The notes: a model not told the origin generated them from the sequence alone. DNA of 64,000 bases from Clostridia bacterium (GCA_017464305.1 JAFUDS010000024.1:186001-250000); one strand, 5' to 3'. Counted from the first letter of the stretch, positions 24,788 through 33,641 are shown. Made by a program: numbers and translations.

Positions 24788-25564
24788 ATGAACGAGCGGT
24801 TGCGGAAAATCAAGGAAAAGATGGAGCAGGGAAAGCCAGTGGTTGGTGTGTTTGTCCTGTTCGCGGATTCGTCGGTCAGCGAAATTGTGGGATATTCCGG
24901 GTGTGATTTTGTTTGGATTGATTCGGAACACGGCATGATGGACCGGCGGGAAATCTATCACCATGTGCTGGCGGCCCAGGCGGCGGGCGCATGCGCGTTC
25001 GTTCGGGTGCCGGGGGTGGAGTATTATCAGATCAAGAACACCTTGGACATGGGGCCGGACGGGATCATCTTCCCCTTCGTGAACACGCCCGAGATCGCCC
25101 GGCAGGCGGTGGAAGCCTGCACCTATCCCGCGGATGGCGGAAAGCGGGGCATCGGGCCGCTGCGGGCCATCAAGTACGGGATTGACAATGAGCCGGAATA
25201 TCTGCGGCAAGCGAAGGATGAGGTGTGGAAAATCTTCCAGATCGAAAGCGTGGAAGCGGTGGAGCATCTGGAGGAGATTGCTAAGGTGCCGGGATATCAG
25301 TCCCTGTTTGTGGGGCCGGCGGATCTGGGCATGTCCATGACGGAGGTGGATCCGAAAGACAAGCCAGCTCGGATCGCGGAGGTACAGGCCCGAGCAGCTC
25401 AACTGGCGGCGGAGAACGGAAAATACTGCGGGTCCTGCGCGGGGCCGACGAAGGAATCCTGCCAGGAACTGGTGGACAGAGGGGTGCAATGGATGACCAT
25501 CGCCCAGGATGCGCGGATCATCAGCTCCTACCTGGCGGAGGCCGTGCGGAATATTACAGAGTAA
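24788..25564 (+). CDS. HpcH/HpaI-family aldolase (2-keto-3-deoxy sugar acid aldolase-like)
   Basis: A 258-residue class II metal-dependent aldolase of the HpcH/HpaI/GarL family, which cleaves 2-keto-3-deoxy acids to pyruvate plus an aldehyde. Signature segments include CDFVWIDSEHGMMDRREI (catalytic His region), PGVEYYQIKNTLDMGPDGIIFPFVNT, the metal-binding Glu in FQIESVEAVEHLEE and the Asp in LFVGPADLGMS. ATG 24788 follows GAGGAGG. It has its own promoter and terminator directly after the GH88/GH2 operon, which suggests use in breaking down the uronate-derived keto acid. The exact substrate is not determined. Confidence 0.88.
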   Translation: MNERLRKIKEKMEQGKPVVGVFVLFADSSVSEIVGYSGCDFVWIDSEHGMMDRREIYHHVLAAQAAGACAFVRVPGVEYYQIKNTLDMGPDGIIFPFVNTPEIARQAVEACTYPADGGKRGIGPLRAIKYGIDNEPEYLRQAKDEVWKIFQIESVEAVEHLEEIAKVPGYQSLFVGPADLGMSMTEVDPKDKPARIAEVQARAAQLAAENGKYCGSCAGPTKESCQELVDRGVQWMTIAQDARIISSYLAEAVRNITE

Positions 25565-25569
25565 CGAAA

Positions 25570-25606
25570 AGCGCTGATCCATTTTGGGGGACCAGCGCCT
25601 TTTTTT
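25570..25606 (+). terminator. Terminator after the aldolase gene
   Basis: GCGCTGATCC (25571-25580) pairs with GGACCAGCGC (25589-25598) with one mismatch, followed by seven T residues. Confidence 0.85.
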
Positions 25607-25627
25607 GATATGGTTTGAATGATACTT

Positions 25628-26563
25628 TCATTCACTTTGTCCCTGCAACGCTCTTTGCCGCAGGGCAGCGGGATTTAGATCGGAATTAACGGTATGCCGC
25701 CCTTCCACCGCGATGGCCGCGGCCGCTGCCGCGGCCCGGGCGGAATCCGCCAGGGACAAACCTTGCAGGAAGCTCCAGACCAGGCCCGCCATCATGGCAT
25801 CCCCGGCGCCGGTCATGTTCACCGGCACAGCCGGGCAGCAGGGGATACGCAGTCGCTGATCCCCTTCCGCCGCGAAGACGCCTTCCGTTCCCAGGGAAAT
25901 AAACACCCGCTTCATCCCGGTGGATAACAGCCTGTCCGCCGCAAGAAGCAGATCTGCCTCTGTTTGAATCGTGATCCCACTGAGCAGCTCCGCCTCCAGG
26001 CGGTTGGGCTTCAGCGTGTGGATGTGCCCCAGAATATCCCGAGTTCGACCAGCCTTGGCAGCGGAGACCGGATCCACAAACAGGGGTGCTTCTACCCGCT
26101 CTGCCAGGTATCGCAGGCTTTCCTCCGGCAGGTTCGCGTCTGCCACCACCGCTGCCGCACTGGAAAATACATCCGCCTGGGCGGAGAGATAATCCGGGCT
26201 GATCAGCCGGCAAATCTCCATATCCGAGACAGCCAGATGCATATCCCCCGCCTCGTCAGCGATAAATAGATAGGTGGAGGTAGGCGCCTCGTGGGTTCGC
26301 AGAATTTTCTCACAATCGATCCCCGCCATGGCGCATTCCGCTGCTACCCGATCCCCTTGGGCATCCTTGCCCAGGGCGGTCAGAAAGAGCACTGGCAGCC
26401 CCAGCAAGCGCAGGTTGTGGGCGATGTTCCGCCCCACGCCGCCGACGGAAATGCGAACTCGTCCCGGATTCGAATCTCCTGTTCGCAGGGGCCCGGCAGG
26501 CTGGCCGCCGATATCCACATTGGCCCCGCCTACCACCACAACGGGGGATGCTGTTTGTTCCAT
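25628..26563 (-). CDS. psuK: PfkB-family kinase, pseudouridine kinase (PsuK)-like
   Basis: A 311-residue PfkB-fold kinase. Several segments closely resemble pseudouridine kinase: VVVVGGANVDIGGQPAG, DSNPGRVRISVGGVGRNIAHN, MHLAVSDMEI, PLFVDPVSAAKAG, IHTLKPNRLEAELLSGI, and the catalytic VNMTGAGDAMMAGL. PsuK phosphorylates pseudouridine to its 5'-phosphate. No PsuG glycosidase gene is adjacent, so another furanose (such as ribose or a nucleoside-like sugar) is possible. The open frame extends upstream into the neighbouring gene, but AGGAAC before ATG 26563 sets the start. It is the last gene of the GH51 operon, 20 bases after the GH105-like gene. Confidence 0.75.
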   Translation of the reverse strand: MEQTASPVVVVGGANVDIGGQPAGPLRTGDSNPGRVRISVGGVGRNIAHNLRLLGLPVLFLTALGKDAQGDRVAAECAMAGIDCEKILRTHEAPTSTYLFIADEAGDMHLAVSDMEICRLISPDYLSAQADVFSSAAAVVADANLPEESLRYLAERVEAPLFVDPVSAAKAGRTRDILGHIHTLKPNRLEAELLSGITIQTEADLLLAADRLLSTGMKRVFISLGTEGVFAAEGDQRLRIPCCPAVPVNMTGAGDAMMAGLVWSFLQGLSLADSARAAAAAAAIAVEGRHTVNSDLNPAALRQRALQGQSE

Positions 26564-26583
26564 GCTTCGTTCCTGCACAGCCC

Positions 26584-27609
26584 TTACGCCTCCTGGCCCA
26601 CCAGCTTGGACAGGAAGGCCAGCGCCAGGCCCTGCCCCCATCCCTGAGGCCAGTTTTTCGTGATGTTCCGATATCCCTCCAGGTCCTTCATCACAGCGGT
26701 GCCGCCGGATACGTTCAGCACCCGGCCCTCGGGGGAGATATTCTCCAGGAGGCCCGGCAGCGCCTTCTGGGCGCACTGGAGGTAGTAGGGATTTTCGGAC
26801 CGGACCATGGCCGCGGCGATGCCCGCGCTGGCGGAGATTTCTTCATAGCTCTCCGGATCGTCCAGCACCGTGCGCCAGAGGCCCTTCTCCGTCTGCAGCC
26901 CCTTCAGGGCGGTCAGCTGTTCCGCCAGGGACCCCTGAATCTCCATGCAGGCCGGATACAGATACCACTGAGGCGTGCGCTTCAAGGCTTCCGCCATGGT
27001 AAGGGCCGCCCAGGCATTGGCCCGGCCCCAGTGCATGCCGGACATGTGATCCTTGTTCACGTTGTTATACCCGTGATACCACAGGCCGTTCTGCTTGTTC
27101 TGCAGATAGGTAATATGCCAGGCGAACTGATTCAGCGCGTCCAGCAGCAGCTCCTCGTCCTTCCAGGCGACGCCGGCCCGCAGCATGAAATAGGCCGCCA
27201 TGAACAGCGTGTCTGCCCAGGCCTGCTCGGGGAAATCGTTGTTGGCGCTGACGGTGTGCTGCAACACCCGGTCGCCAAATCGTTCCGCCCGATTGCGCAG
27301 ATAGTCAATATAGGTTTCCGCCAGGCGCTTGTAGGTCTCATCCCCCGTCCATTCATGCAGGGAGAGCAGGCTGTGGCCCATGGCGCAGGTGTTCACCGTG
27401 TACACCGGCAGGCCGAAGCCCTGATAGGTATCCACCCGCTCCTTCACCAGGGCCAGGTATTCTTCCTTCCCGGTGGCCTTCGCCGCTTCGCAGACCCCGT
27501 AATAGGCCACGCCGCAGGGCCAGTCCCAGGTCATATCCATGGTCATGGTATGGCGGACCACCGCGTCAATGACCTTTTTGATTTCCTTTTCGTCGCATTC
27601 GATTCGCAT
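26584..27609 (-). CDS. GH105-like unsaturated rhamnogalacturonyl hydrolase (YteR family)
   Basis: A 341-residue cytoplasmic alpha/alpha-barrel protein related to YteR and YesR. It has TWDWPCGVAYYGVCEAAKATG, VYTVNTCAMGHSLLSLHEWTGDETY, the aspartate-containing DFPEQAWADTLFMAAYFMLR and YHGYNNVNKDHMSGMHWGRANAWAALTMAEAL. GH105 enzymes cleave unsaturated galacturonyl residues from rhamnogalacturonan or related disaccharides. ATG 27609 has AAGGATGG eight bases upstream; an in-frame ATG four codons earlier (27621) has a ribosome site that is too close. It lies between a DUF6171 gene and the psuK-like gene. Its presence with GH51 points to plant cell-wall side-chain breakdown. Confidence 0.87.
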   Translation of the reverse strand: MRIECDEKEIKKVIDAVVRHTMTMDMTWDWPCGVAYYGVCEAAKATGKEEYLALVKERVDTYQGFGLPVYTVNTCAMGHSLLSLHEWTGDETYKRLAETYIDYLRNRAERFGDRVLQHTVSANNDFPEQAWADTLFMAAYFMLRAGVAWKDEELLLDALNQFAWHITYLQNKQNGLWYHGYNNVNKDHMSGMHWGRANAWAALTMAEALKRTPQWYLYPACMEIQGSLAEQLTALKGLQTEKGLWRTVLDDPESYEEISASAGIAAAMVRSENPYYLQCAQKALPGLLENISPEGRVLNVSGGTAVMKDLEGYRNITKNWPQGWGQGLALAFLSKLVGQEA

Positions 27610-27631
27610 GGGGTTTTCCATCCTTTCTTTT

Positions 27632-27653
27632 CGCTCCCCGCTCCGCGGGAGCG
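27632..27653. repeat. REP-like palindrome, copy d
   Basis: CGCTCCCCGC-TCC-GCGGGAGCG with one bulged C, followed by CTTTCATC, the same flank as copy a. It lies in the 50-base gap between the DUF6171 and GH105-like genes. Confidence 0.7.
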
Positions 27654-27659
27654 CTTTCA

Positions 27660-27929
27660 TCAGCCATTTTTCCACCGTGGCGGGGTATCCGGGCAATCAG
27701 CCTTCTTTTTCTCCGCCCGATGCTCCACAAAGCATCCGCAGAGCCCGCAGGTTCCCCGGTGCAGCCAGGGACAGCTCCGGCAGACCGCCAACCGCCCCTG
27801 TGCCAGGGGCTGGGGAGCCCGATCCTCCGCCGGAATCTGGGCGATGAGCTCCTGCAGGTTCGCCGCCAGGGCCTCCTCCTCCGGCAGATCCCGCAGCAGG
27901 CATTTCAAGCAGGGCTTAGTTCCCGTCAT
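27660..27929 (-). CDS. Small cysteine-rich protein, DUF6171 family
   Basis: An 89-residue protein with two clusters of cysteines: CLKC near the N-terminus and [32 protein letters not shown] near the C-terminus. The arrangement suggests one or two bound metal ions, probably zinc or an iron-sulfur centre. It matches the small DUF6171 proteins common in Clostridia, whose role is unknown. Its ATG overlaps the TGA of the upstream GH51 gene (27926-27929), so the two are translationally coupled. No signal peptide is visible. Confidence 0.75.
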   Translation of the reverse strand: MTGTKPCLKCLLRDLPEEEALAANLQELIAQIPAEDRAPQPLAQGRLAVCRSCPWLHRGTCGLCGCFVEHRAEKKKADCPDTPPRWKNG

Positions 27930-29389
27930 GACAGGGTAACCCGGGCCACGGCACAGGGCGGCAGGGTCAAGGTTACGTCGCCATTTTCCTCCACCTTTGC
28001 CGCCAGGGGATGCACCGCCAGGGGGGAGCGCTCAAAATCGTTCTTTTCGTGAATTTCCCCGGTCAGGACCAGGGCCTGGGCCTGTTTGGCCTGCAGGCCC
28101 GTGATGCGAACAGCTTCCGGATGCTCCGCGTCCAGGTTCGCCGCGGTAATGGTGTAAACACCCTCCTTCTCCGAGGCGGAAGCGGACACCTGCTCCAGCA
28201 GCCAGCTCTCCATCCCAGTTTGCTCCGCCTGAACGAAGCAATCCACTTCCTTCGCATCTTGATGGGGCTGGAACAGGTCGAACACGTGATAGGTGGGGGT
28301 CAGGATCATCTTTTCACCCTCCGTCAGGATGATGGACTGCAGCACATTCACCGTCTGGGCGATGTTGGCCATGATGACCCGATCGCAATGATGGTTAAAG
28401 ATGTTCAGCGTAATGGCCGCCACCAGGGCATCCCGCATGGTGTTCTGCTGATAGAGGAAGCCCGGGTTGGTGCCCGGCTCCACATCGTACCAGGTGCCCC
28501 ATTCATCCACGATGAGCCCCACCCGCTTTTCCGGGTCATATCGGGTCATGATGGCATCATGTCCGCTGATGAGCTCCTCCATCCGGGAGGCCTTCTTCAG
28601 CGTCTTATAGTAATCCGGAACCGTGAATTCTGTGGAGCTGCCCTTTTCCTGCCAACTGTCGCCGCAAAGGGTATAGTAATGCAAGGACAGCCCGTCCATA
28701 TAGCGGCCTGCCTCCCGCATCAGCACCTCCGTCCACCGATAATCAAATTCGCTGGCGCCGCAGGCGATGCGGAAGGGGCGATTTTCCCCATAGGTACGGC
28801 AATAGGTCTGATACCGGCGATATACATCCGCGTAATATTCCGGCCGCATGTTGCCGCCGCAGCCCCAGCTCTCGTTGCCCACGCCCCAGAAGCGAACGCC
28901 CCAGGCCTCCTTCCGGCCGTTCTTCCATCTTTCCTGCACCACGGAGGAATCCCCGTCGGAATTAGCGTATTCCACCCATTCTGCCATTTCCTGCACTGTG
29001 CCGCTGCCCACGTTGGCGTTGATGTAAGGATCGCAGCCCACCTGGCCGCACAGGTCCAGGAATTCATGGGTGCCGAAGGAGTTATCCTCCACCACGCCGC
29101 CCCAGTTGGTGTTCACCATGCGCTTCCGGTTTTCCTTCGGGCCAATGCCATCCTTCCAGTGATATTCATCCGCGAAGCAGCCGCCGGGCCAGCGAAGCAC
29201 CGGCACGCCGATTTTCTTCATGGCCTCTACCACATCCGTCCGGATACCCCGGATATTGGGGATGGGGCTGTTCTCTCCTACATAAATGCCCTGATAGATG
29301 CACCGACCCAGATGCTCGGAAAAATGGCCGTAGATATGCTTATGAATGGTACCCTTGCTGCGCTTCGGATTCAGCGTAATGACCGCCAT
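27926..29389 (-). CDS. abfA: GH51 alpha-L-arabinofuranosidase
   Basis: A 487-residue cytoplasmic arabinofuranosidase that releases arabinose from arabinan or arabinoxylan oligosaccharides. Family motifs are [41 protein letters not shown], the acid/base glutamate in [12 protein letters not shown] and the nucleophile in [12 protein letters not shown]. The C-terminal beta-sandwich ends at [12 protein letters not shown]. The open frame extends back to 29518, but ATG 29389 with AAGGGGG upstream gives the normal start. It is the first gene of an operon with DUF6171, GH105-like and PsuK-like genes, driven by a promoter carrying a large inverted repeat. Confidence 0.93.
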   Translation of the reverse strand: MAVITLNPKRSKGTIHKHIYGHFSEHLGRCIYQGIYVGENSPIPNIRGIRTDVVEAMKKIGVPVLRWPGGCFADEYHWKDGIGPKENRKRMVNTNWGGVVEDNSFGTHEFLDLCGQVGCDPYINANVGSGTVQEMAEWVEYANSDGDSSVVQERWKNGRKEAWGVRFWGVGNESWGCGGNMRPEYYADVYRRYQTYCRTYGENRPFRIACGASEFDYRWTEVLMREAGRYMDGLSLHYYTLCGDSWQEKGSSTEFTVPDYYKTLKKASRMEELISGHDAIMTRYDPEKRVGLIVDEWGTWYDVEPGTNPGFLYQQNTMRDALVAAITLNIFNHHCDRVIMANIAQTVNVLQSIILTEGEKMILTPTYHVFDLFQPHQDAKEVDCFVQAEQTGMESWLLEQVSASASEKEGVYTITAANLDAEHPEAVRITGLQAKQAQALVLTGEIHEKNDFERSPLAVHPLAAKVEENGDVTLTLPPCAVARVTLS

Positions 29390-29456
29390 GATGGATATGT
29401 CCCCCTTTATATTTCCTTTCCTTCTGCCCCGCTTCCCAGGGCGCCTGTCACCTCCT

Positions 29457-29485
29457 ATTAAACATAATTCCATCTTGTTCGTCAA
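29457..29485 (-). promoter_or_regulatory. Promoter of the GH51 operon
   Basis: On the minus strand TTGACG (29485-29480) and TTTAAT (29462-29457) with a 17-base spacer, 68 bases before the GH51 ATG. Confidence 0.7.
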
Positions 29486-29494
29486 GATGGAATT
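29466..29494. promoter_or_regulatory. Inverted repeat over the GH51 promoter, probable operator
   Basis: AATTCCATCTTG (29466-29477) and CAAGATGGAATT (29483-29494) are perfect 12-bp arms around TTCGT. The repeat covers the -35 box and most of the spacer, the place for a repressor. Neither a T-tract nor a position at a gene end supports a terminator role. Confidence 0.65.
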
Positions 29495-29511
29495 GAAAAT
29501 AAAGTGCACAG

Positions 29512-29534
29512 AAAACACGCGCCCGGAAGGCGCG
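29512..29534 (-). terminator. Terminator of the LysR gene
   Basis: CGCGCC (29518-29523) pairs with GGCGCG (29529-29534); on the minus strand the hairpin is followed by TGTTTTC. It separates the LysR gene from the GH51 promoter. Confidence 0.6.
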
Positions 29535-29560
29535 CAAAAGATGATCCCGGACGGGCATCT

Positions 29561-30475
29561 CTATACGTTCAGGTATTTTTTCATCTCTTCAATATACTGC
29601 AGCCCCAAGGTGGTGTGCACATTGTTCTTGCGGTCGATGTATCCCAGCTCCATGGTGGCGTCCTCCGGGGCGTTATCCGCGTCGAAGGGCACGGTGATGT
29701 AATCCACCCCGCTGAGCTCCTCGCAGATGATACCGGAGCAAAGGGTATACCCCTGCAGGCCCACCATCAGGTTCAGCACCGTGGCCCGGTCGCAGCAGCG
29801 AATCAGGCGAGAATACTTCTCCGTGGACATGAGCTCCTCCGAGAAATAGAAGGGGGCGTCCCCCTGCTCGAAGGACAGGCAGGGATAGGGCCTCAGATCC
29901 TCCAGGGTAATGGACTTCCGTCCCGCCAACGGATGTCCCTTCCAGAGGTAGACATAGGCGTCGCATTCGATCAGGTGATGAAAGTTCAGCCCCTCCTGAT
30001 CCAGCAGCTTCAGCAGTGGCTTCCGGTTGCTTTCATTCAGGTAGATGACGCCGATTTCGCTGCGCAGGCTGCTGACGTCGGTAATGACCTCCTGGGTTCG
30101 AGTTTCCCGGATGGCCAGCTCATATTCTGCCACGTCCGCCTGCTGCGCCATGGCCACAAAGGCCTTTACCGCGAAGGAGTAATGCTGGGTGGAAACGGCG
30201 AAGCTGGTTTTCCGCTTCTCGATCTTCCCGAATTCCTCCATCAGGTTCAGGTACTGTGTATCCACCTGTCGGGCGTAGGGCAGAAAATGAATCCCCTCCG
30301 TCGTCAAGGTCACGCCCTTACTGGTCCGGTGAAAAAGGGGCATCCCCAGCTCCTTCTCCAACTCCTTGACCGCGCTGGTCAGGGAGGGTTGGGAAACAAA
30401 CAGCCGCTCCGCGGCCTTGCCCAGAGACCCTGTCTCCGCAATGGTGATTACATATCGCAGTTGCTGCAGCGTCAT
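29561..30475 (-). CDS. LysR-family transcriptional regulator
   Basis: A 304-residue regulator of normal LysR length. The N-terminal winged helix-turn-helix reads MTLQQLRYVITIAETGSLGKAAERLFVSQPSLTSAVKELE, followed by an effector-binding domain (SFAVSTQHYSFAVKAF onward) of two alpha/beta lobes. ATG 30475 follows AAAGGAGCC. It lies upstream of and on the same strand as the GH51 operon and diverges from a MATE transporter gene. LysR proteins usually act on a divergent target, so the MATE gene is the likelier target, with the GH51 operon as an alternative. Confidence 0.92.
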   Translation of the reverse strand: MTLQQLRYVITIAETGSLGKAAERLFVSQPSLTSAVKELEKELGMPLFHRTSKGVTLTTEGIHFLPYARQVDTQYLNLMEEFGKIEKRKTSFAVSTQHYSFAVKAFVAMAQQADVAEYELAIRETRTQEVITDVSSLRSEIGVIYLNESNRKPLLKLLDQEGLNFHHLIECDAYVYLWKGHPLAGRKSITLEDLRPYPCLSFEQGDAPFYFSEELMSTEKYSRLIRCCDRATVLNLMVGLQGYTLCSGIICEELSGVDYITVPFDADNAPEDATMELGYIDRKNNVHTTLGLQYIEEMKKYLNV

Positions 30476-30529
30476 CAGGTATCGGCTCCTTTCCCTTGCT
30501 CAATTCCTACTAATCGAGTGGGTAAATGG

Positions 30530-30558
30530 ATTGTATGCGAAACTGCCGTTTTTGTCAA
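30530..30558 (-). promoter_or_regulatory. Promoter of the LysR gene
   Basis: On the minus strand a perfect TTGACA (30558-30553) and TACAAT (30535-30530) with a 17-base spacer. Confidence 0.82.
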
Positions 30559-30593
30559 TTATATTTTTTCAAAGGCAGGGAAAGGATTTCCGC

Positions 30594-30622
30594 TTGAAGG
30601 CGGGGAAAAACTGGCATATAAT
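30594..30622 (+). promoter_or_regulatory. Promoter of the MATE transporter gene
   Basis: TTGAAG (30594-30599) and TATAAT (30617-30622) with a 17-base spacer, 34 bases before the GTG start. Confidence 0.75.
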
Positions 30623-30655
30623 GTGCCTCGCGTGACTGAGGGGGAGGGATTGCCT

Positions 30656-32032
30656 GTGCGCGCTGTTCGAAATCGACTGGAAAAGCTGCTGACCACGGAG
30701 CTGTTTACTTATCCGGAGCTGCGAAAGATGTTCCTGACGCTGCTGCTGGATTCCTTCTTTATTTTCTTTATCGGTGTGCTGTCCAACATGCTGGTGTCCC
30801 GGGTTGGGGAGGCCGCCATGGCCGCTACCTCCCTGGTGGGCACGGTGAACGGCATGGTCTCCATCATTTTTACCTCTCTGGCCTCCGGCGGCGCCATCGC
30901 CGTGGCCCGGGCCAAGGGCCGGGGGGACAATCAGGAGATTAAGCGGGCTGTGGGCGAGGTGACGGGGGTCTGCTTCCTGGTGGCCCTGGCCCTCTCCGCC
31001 GGGCTTTATGCCGGGGCGGAGACGGTGGTGCGGGCCCTGTATCCGGATGTGGAGCCCCTGGTGCAGGAATATGCCGTGCGGTACATGCGGATGATGTGCA
31101 TCTCCTTCCTGCCCTTCTCCATCTTTAACGCGATTTTCAATATCTACCGCAATTTGGGGGATACCCGTTCCAGCCTGCTGCTGACCATCGTCATCAATCT
31201 GGCCCATCTCTTCCTGTCCCTGCTGTTTATCAACGGCTTCCAGATGGGGGTCGCCGGGGCGGGGCTTTCCTACATCGTGGCCCGGACCATCGGCATGGTG
31301 ATGGCCCTGGTGTGGATTCTGTGGGTGCGGAATGATTATGGGGTCCGGATTTCCTATTTCTTCCGTTTCCGCCCGGAGGTGACCCGGGATATCTTCTCCC
31401 TGGGCATGCCCCTGGCGGTGGAATCCTTGCTGCTGCAGGGGGGTATGCTGCTGGTGAATGTGTATCTGGCTCGCCTCTCCACCATGGACATGGCGGCCCA
31501 CGCCCGAGCGAACTCCATTCTGAACCTGTATCAGGCCACCTCCGGGGCCTTGACCTCCCTGGTGTGCACCGTGTGTGGCCAATGCTTTGGGGCGGGGAAA
31601 TATGATCTGCTGCGGAGCTATGGGCGAAATCTGATTCGGGTGGGTCGAATCGCCATGGCCTTGACCTCCCTGATTCTTTATCCCCTGACGCCCCTGCTGC
31701 TGCGGATGTACAGCGTGCCCCCGGAAAGTGTTTCCCTGATCTATCTATGTCTGGCCATTGGCGCGGTGGGGTTGCCGCTGTTTGCCTGCGACAGCAATAT
31801 GACCGCCATGATCCTGCGGGTGGCGGGGGACGGGGCCTTTACCGGGGCTTGCGCGGTCATCGCCCTGGCGGCGGGTCGATGCGCCTTGGGGTATGTTCTG
31901 ACCATTCCCTTCGGACTGGGGGTGCCGGGCATCTGGATCGCCCTGGTGGTGGAATGGATTCTGCGGGCCGTGGCCCAGCATCTGCGGATGCGAGGAGATC
32001 GGTGGCTTCATGTGAAGAGTGCTCACGTGTAA
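30656..32032 (+). CDS. MATE-family efflux transporter
   Basis: A 458-residue membrane protein of MATE-family length with about twelve hydrophobic segments in two similar halves. Recognisable pieces are LLLDSFFIFFIGVLSNMLVSRVGEAAMAATSLVGTVNGM in the first helices and FSLGMPLAVESLLLQGGMLLVNVYLARLSTMDMAAHARANSIL at the start of the second half. MATE proteins export cationic compounds or metabolites using sodium or proton gradients. The frame is open for over 1 kb upstream without meaning; GGAGGG at 30643-30648 points to GTG 30656, just after the promoter. It diverges from the LysR gene. Confidence 0.9.
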   Translation: MRAVRNRLEKLLTTELFTYPELRKMFLTLLLDSFFIFFIGVLSNMLVSRVGEAAMAATSLVGTVNGMVSIIFTSLASGGAIAVARAKGRGDNQEIKRAVGEVTGVCFLVALALSAGLYAGAETVVRALYPDVEPLVQEYAVRYMRMMCISFLPFSIFNAIFNIYRNLGDTRSSLLLTIVINLAHLFLSLLFINGFQMGVAGAGLSYIVARTIGMVMALVWILWVRNDYGVRISYFFRFRPEVTRDIFSLGMPLAVESLLLQGGMLLVNVYLARLSTMDMAAHARANSILNLYQATSGALTSLVCTVCGQCFGAGKYDLLRSYGRNLIRVGRIAMALTSLILYPLTPLLLRMYSVPPESVSLIYLCLAIGAVGLPLFACDSNMTAMILRVAGDGAFTGACAVIALAAGRCALGYVLTIPFGLGVPGIWIALVVEWILRAVAQHLRMRGDRWLHVKSAHV

Positions 32033-32123
32033 AGTATAAATGAGTTTACCCGGAAGGGAAGGGCAAGAATCCCATCGAGCAATTCCAAGTGGACAGAAAA
32101 CCATATCAGGAGGGGAACACAGC

Positions 32124-33518
32124 ATGCAGGAATCACAGGCAGAAAAATATCGAATCGAGCACGATTCCATGGGGGAGGTGCAGGTGCTGGCGGAGAAATA
32201 CTGGGGCGCCCAGACCCAGCGCAGCCATGAGAATTTTCCCATTGGGGTGGGGGTGGAAACCATGCCCACGGAGATCATCCACGCCTTTGGCATCTTAAAA
32301 AAGGCGGCGGCCCAGGCCAACGGGGCGCTGCTTCCGGCGAAGATGACGGAGGAGAAGCGGGCTGCCCTTTGCGCGGCGGCGGAGGAGGTGATCGCGGGAA
32401 AATTGAAGGATCATTTTCCCCTGGTGGTTTGGCAAACGGGCAGCGGCACCCAGAGCAACATGAACGCCAACGAGGTCATCGCCGCCCGGGGTAACGAAAT
32501 CGCGGGGAAGCCCCTGCTCCATCCCAACGACGATGTGAACATGAGCCAGTCCTCCAACGATACCTTTCCCACCGCGCTGCATATCGCCGCGGCCATGGCC
32601 CTGCAGGACCGGCTGCTGCCCGCGGTGGAGGGCCTGATTCAGACTTTTTTGCGCTTGGAGGAGGAGAACCGGGACGCGGTGAAAAGCGGCCGCACCCACC
32701 TGATGGACGCGGTGCCGATCACCTTCGCCCAGGAGATCAGCGGATGGCGGGCTTCCCTGCAGCGGGACGCGGAGCTGATTTCCCGGGCACTGCCCCCGCT
32801 GTACGAATTGGCACTGGGGGGCACCGCTGTGGGCACGGGGCTTAATGCGCCGGAGGGCTTCGCCGCCCGGGCGGCGGAAGAGATCGCCCTCCTTACGGGA
32901 AAGCCCTTTACCTCCGCGGAGAACAAGTTTCATGCCCTGACCTCCCGGGACGAGATCGTCTTCGCCCATGGGGCGGTGAAGGCCCTGGCCTGTGACATGA
33001 TGAAGATCGCCAACGACGTGCGCTGGCTGGCCTCTGGGCCCCGGTGCGGCCTGGGGGAAATCTCCATCCCGGAAAACGAGCCCGGCAGCTCCATCATGCC
33101 CGGTAAGGTGAACCCCACCCAGTGCGAACAGGTGACCATGGTGGCGGTGCAGGTCATGGGCAATGACACGGCCATCTCCCTGGCGGCCAGCCAGGGAAAC
33201 TTCGAGCTGAATGTGTTCCTGCCGGTGATCGCCTATAACTTTTTGCAGTCCGTCCGGCTGCTGAGTGAGTCCATCCAGGCCTTTACGGAGCGCTGCGCGG
33301 CGGGGATTTCGGCGAATCGAGAAAAGATGCGGGAGAATTTGGATCGATCCCTGATGCTGGTCACGGCGCTGAACCCCTACATCGGATACGAAAACGCGGC
33401 AAAAACGGCGAAGAAGGCCTATCGGGAGAACATTTCCCTGAAGGAGGCCTGCGTTCAACTGGGCTTCCTGACAGCGGAACGCTTCGACGAGGTTTTCCAT
33501 CCGGAACAGATGGTATAA
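32124..33518 (+). CDS. fumC: Class II fumarate hydratase
   Basis: A 464-residue cytoplasmic enzyme interconverting fumarate and malate. It has [22 protein letters not shown] at the N-terminus, [28 protein letters not shown] and the class signature [11 protein letters not shown] with its catalytic serine loop. This pattern distinguishes fumarase from aspartase and argininosuccinate lyase. ATG 32124 follows AGGAGGGG. The gene stands alone between the MATE gene and a strong hairpin terminator, so it is probably monocistronic or weakly linked to the MATE gene (gap 91 bases). Confidence 0.95.
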   Translation: MQESQAEKYRIEHDSMGEVQVLAEKYWGAQTQRSHENFPIGVGVETMPTEIIHAFGILKKAAAQANGALLPAKMTEEKRAALCAAAEEVIAGKLKDHFPLVVWQTGSGTQSNMNANEVIAARGNEIAGKPLLHPNDDVNMSQSSNDTFPTALHIAAAMALQDRLLPAVEGLIQTFLRLEEENRDAVKSGRTHLMDAVPITFAQEISGWRASLQRDAELISRALPPLYELALGGTAVGTGLNAPEGFAARAAEEIALLTGKPFTSAENKFHALTSRDEIVFAHGAVKALACDMMKIANDVRWLASGPRCGLGEISIPENEPGSSIMPGKVNPTQCEQVTMVAVQVMGNDTAISLAASQGNFELNVFLPVIAYNFLQSVRLLSESIQAFTERCAAGISANREKMRENLDRSLMLVTALNPYIGYENAAKTAKKAYRENISLKEACVQLGFLTAERFDEVFHPEQMV

Positions 33519-33564
33519 AAAGTCATTCCTCCCCCGACAGCCTTGGCTGCCGGGGGAATGCTTT
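33517..33564. terminator. Terminator after fumC
   Basis: CATTCCTCCCCCGACAGCC pairs imperfectly with GGCTGCCGGGGGAATG across a short TT loop, followed by CTTTT. An A-run upstream could give activity on the minus strand also. Confidence 0.75.
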
Positions 33565-33612
33565 TGAATGGCCTTCCAGCGCAAAAAAACCAGCAGAAAA
33601 ACACTGTTTCAA

Positions 33613-33641
33613 TTGACAAGCGTCGCAATTCTCTGTATTAC
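33613..33641 (+). promoter_or_regulatory. Promoter of the Dabb-ADH-ABC operon
   Basis: A perfect TTGACA (33613-33618) and TATTAC (33636-33641) with a 17-base spacer, 64 bases before the first ATG. Confidence 0.65.

Noticed and set aside
29466-29494. Terminator interpretation of the inverted repeat upstream of GH51
   Set aside because: It overlaps the -35 and spacer of a good promoter, lacks a following T-run on either strand and is not at a gene end; the LysR terminator is the separate hairpin at 29512-29534.
29504-30655. Upstream extension of the MATE reading frame across the LysR gene
   Set aside because: The open frame runs antisense through a real LysR gene and across two promoters; the MATE start at GTG 30656 has a ribosome site and matches the family N-terminus.
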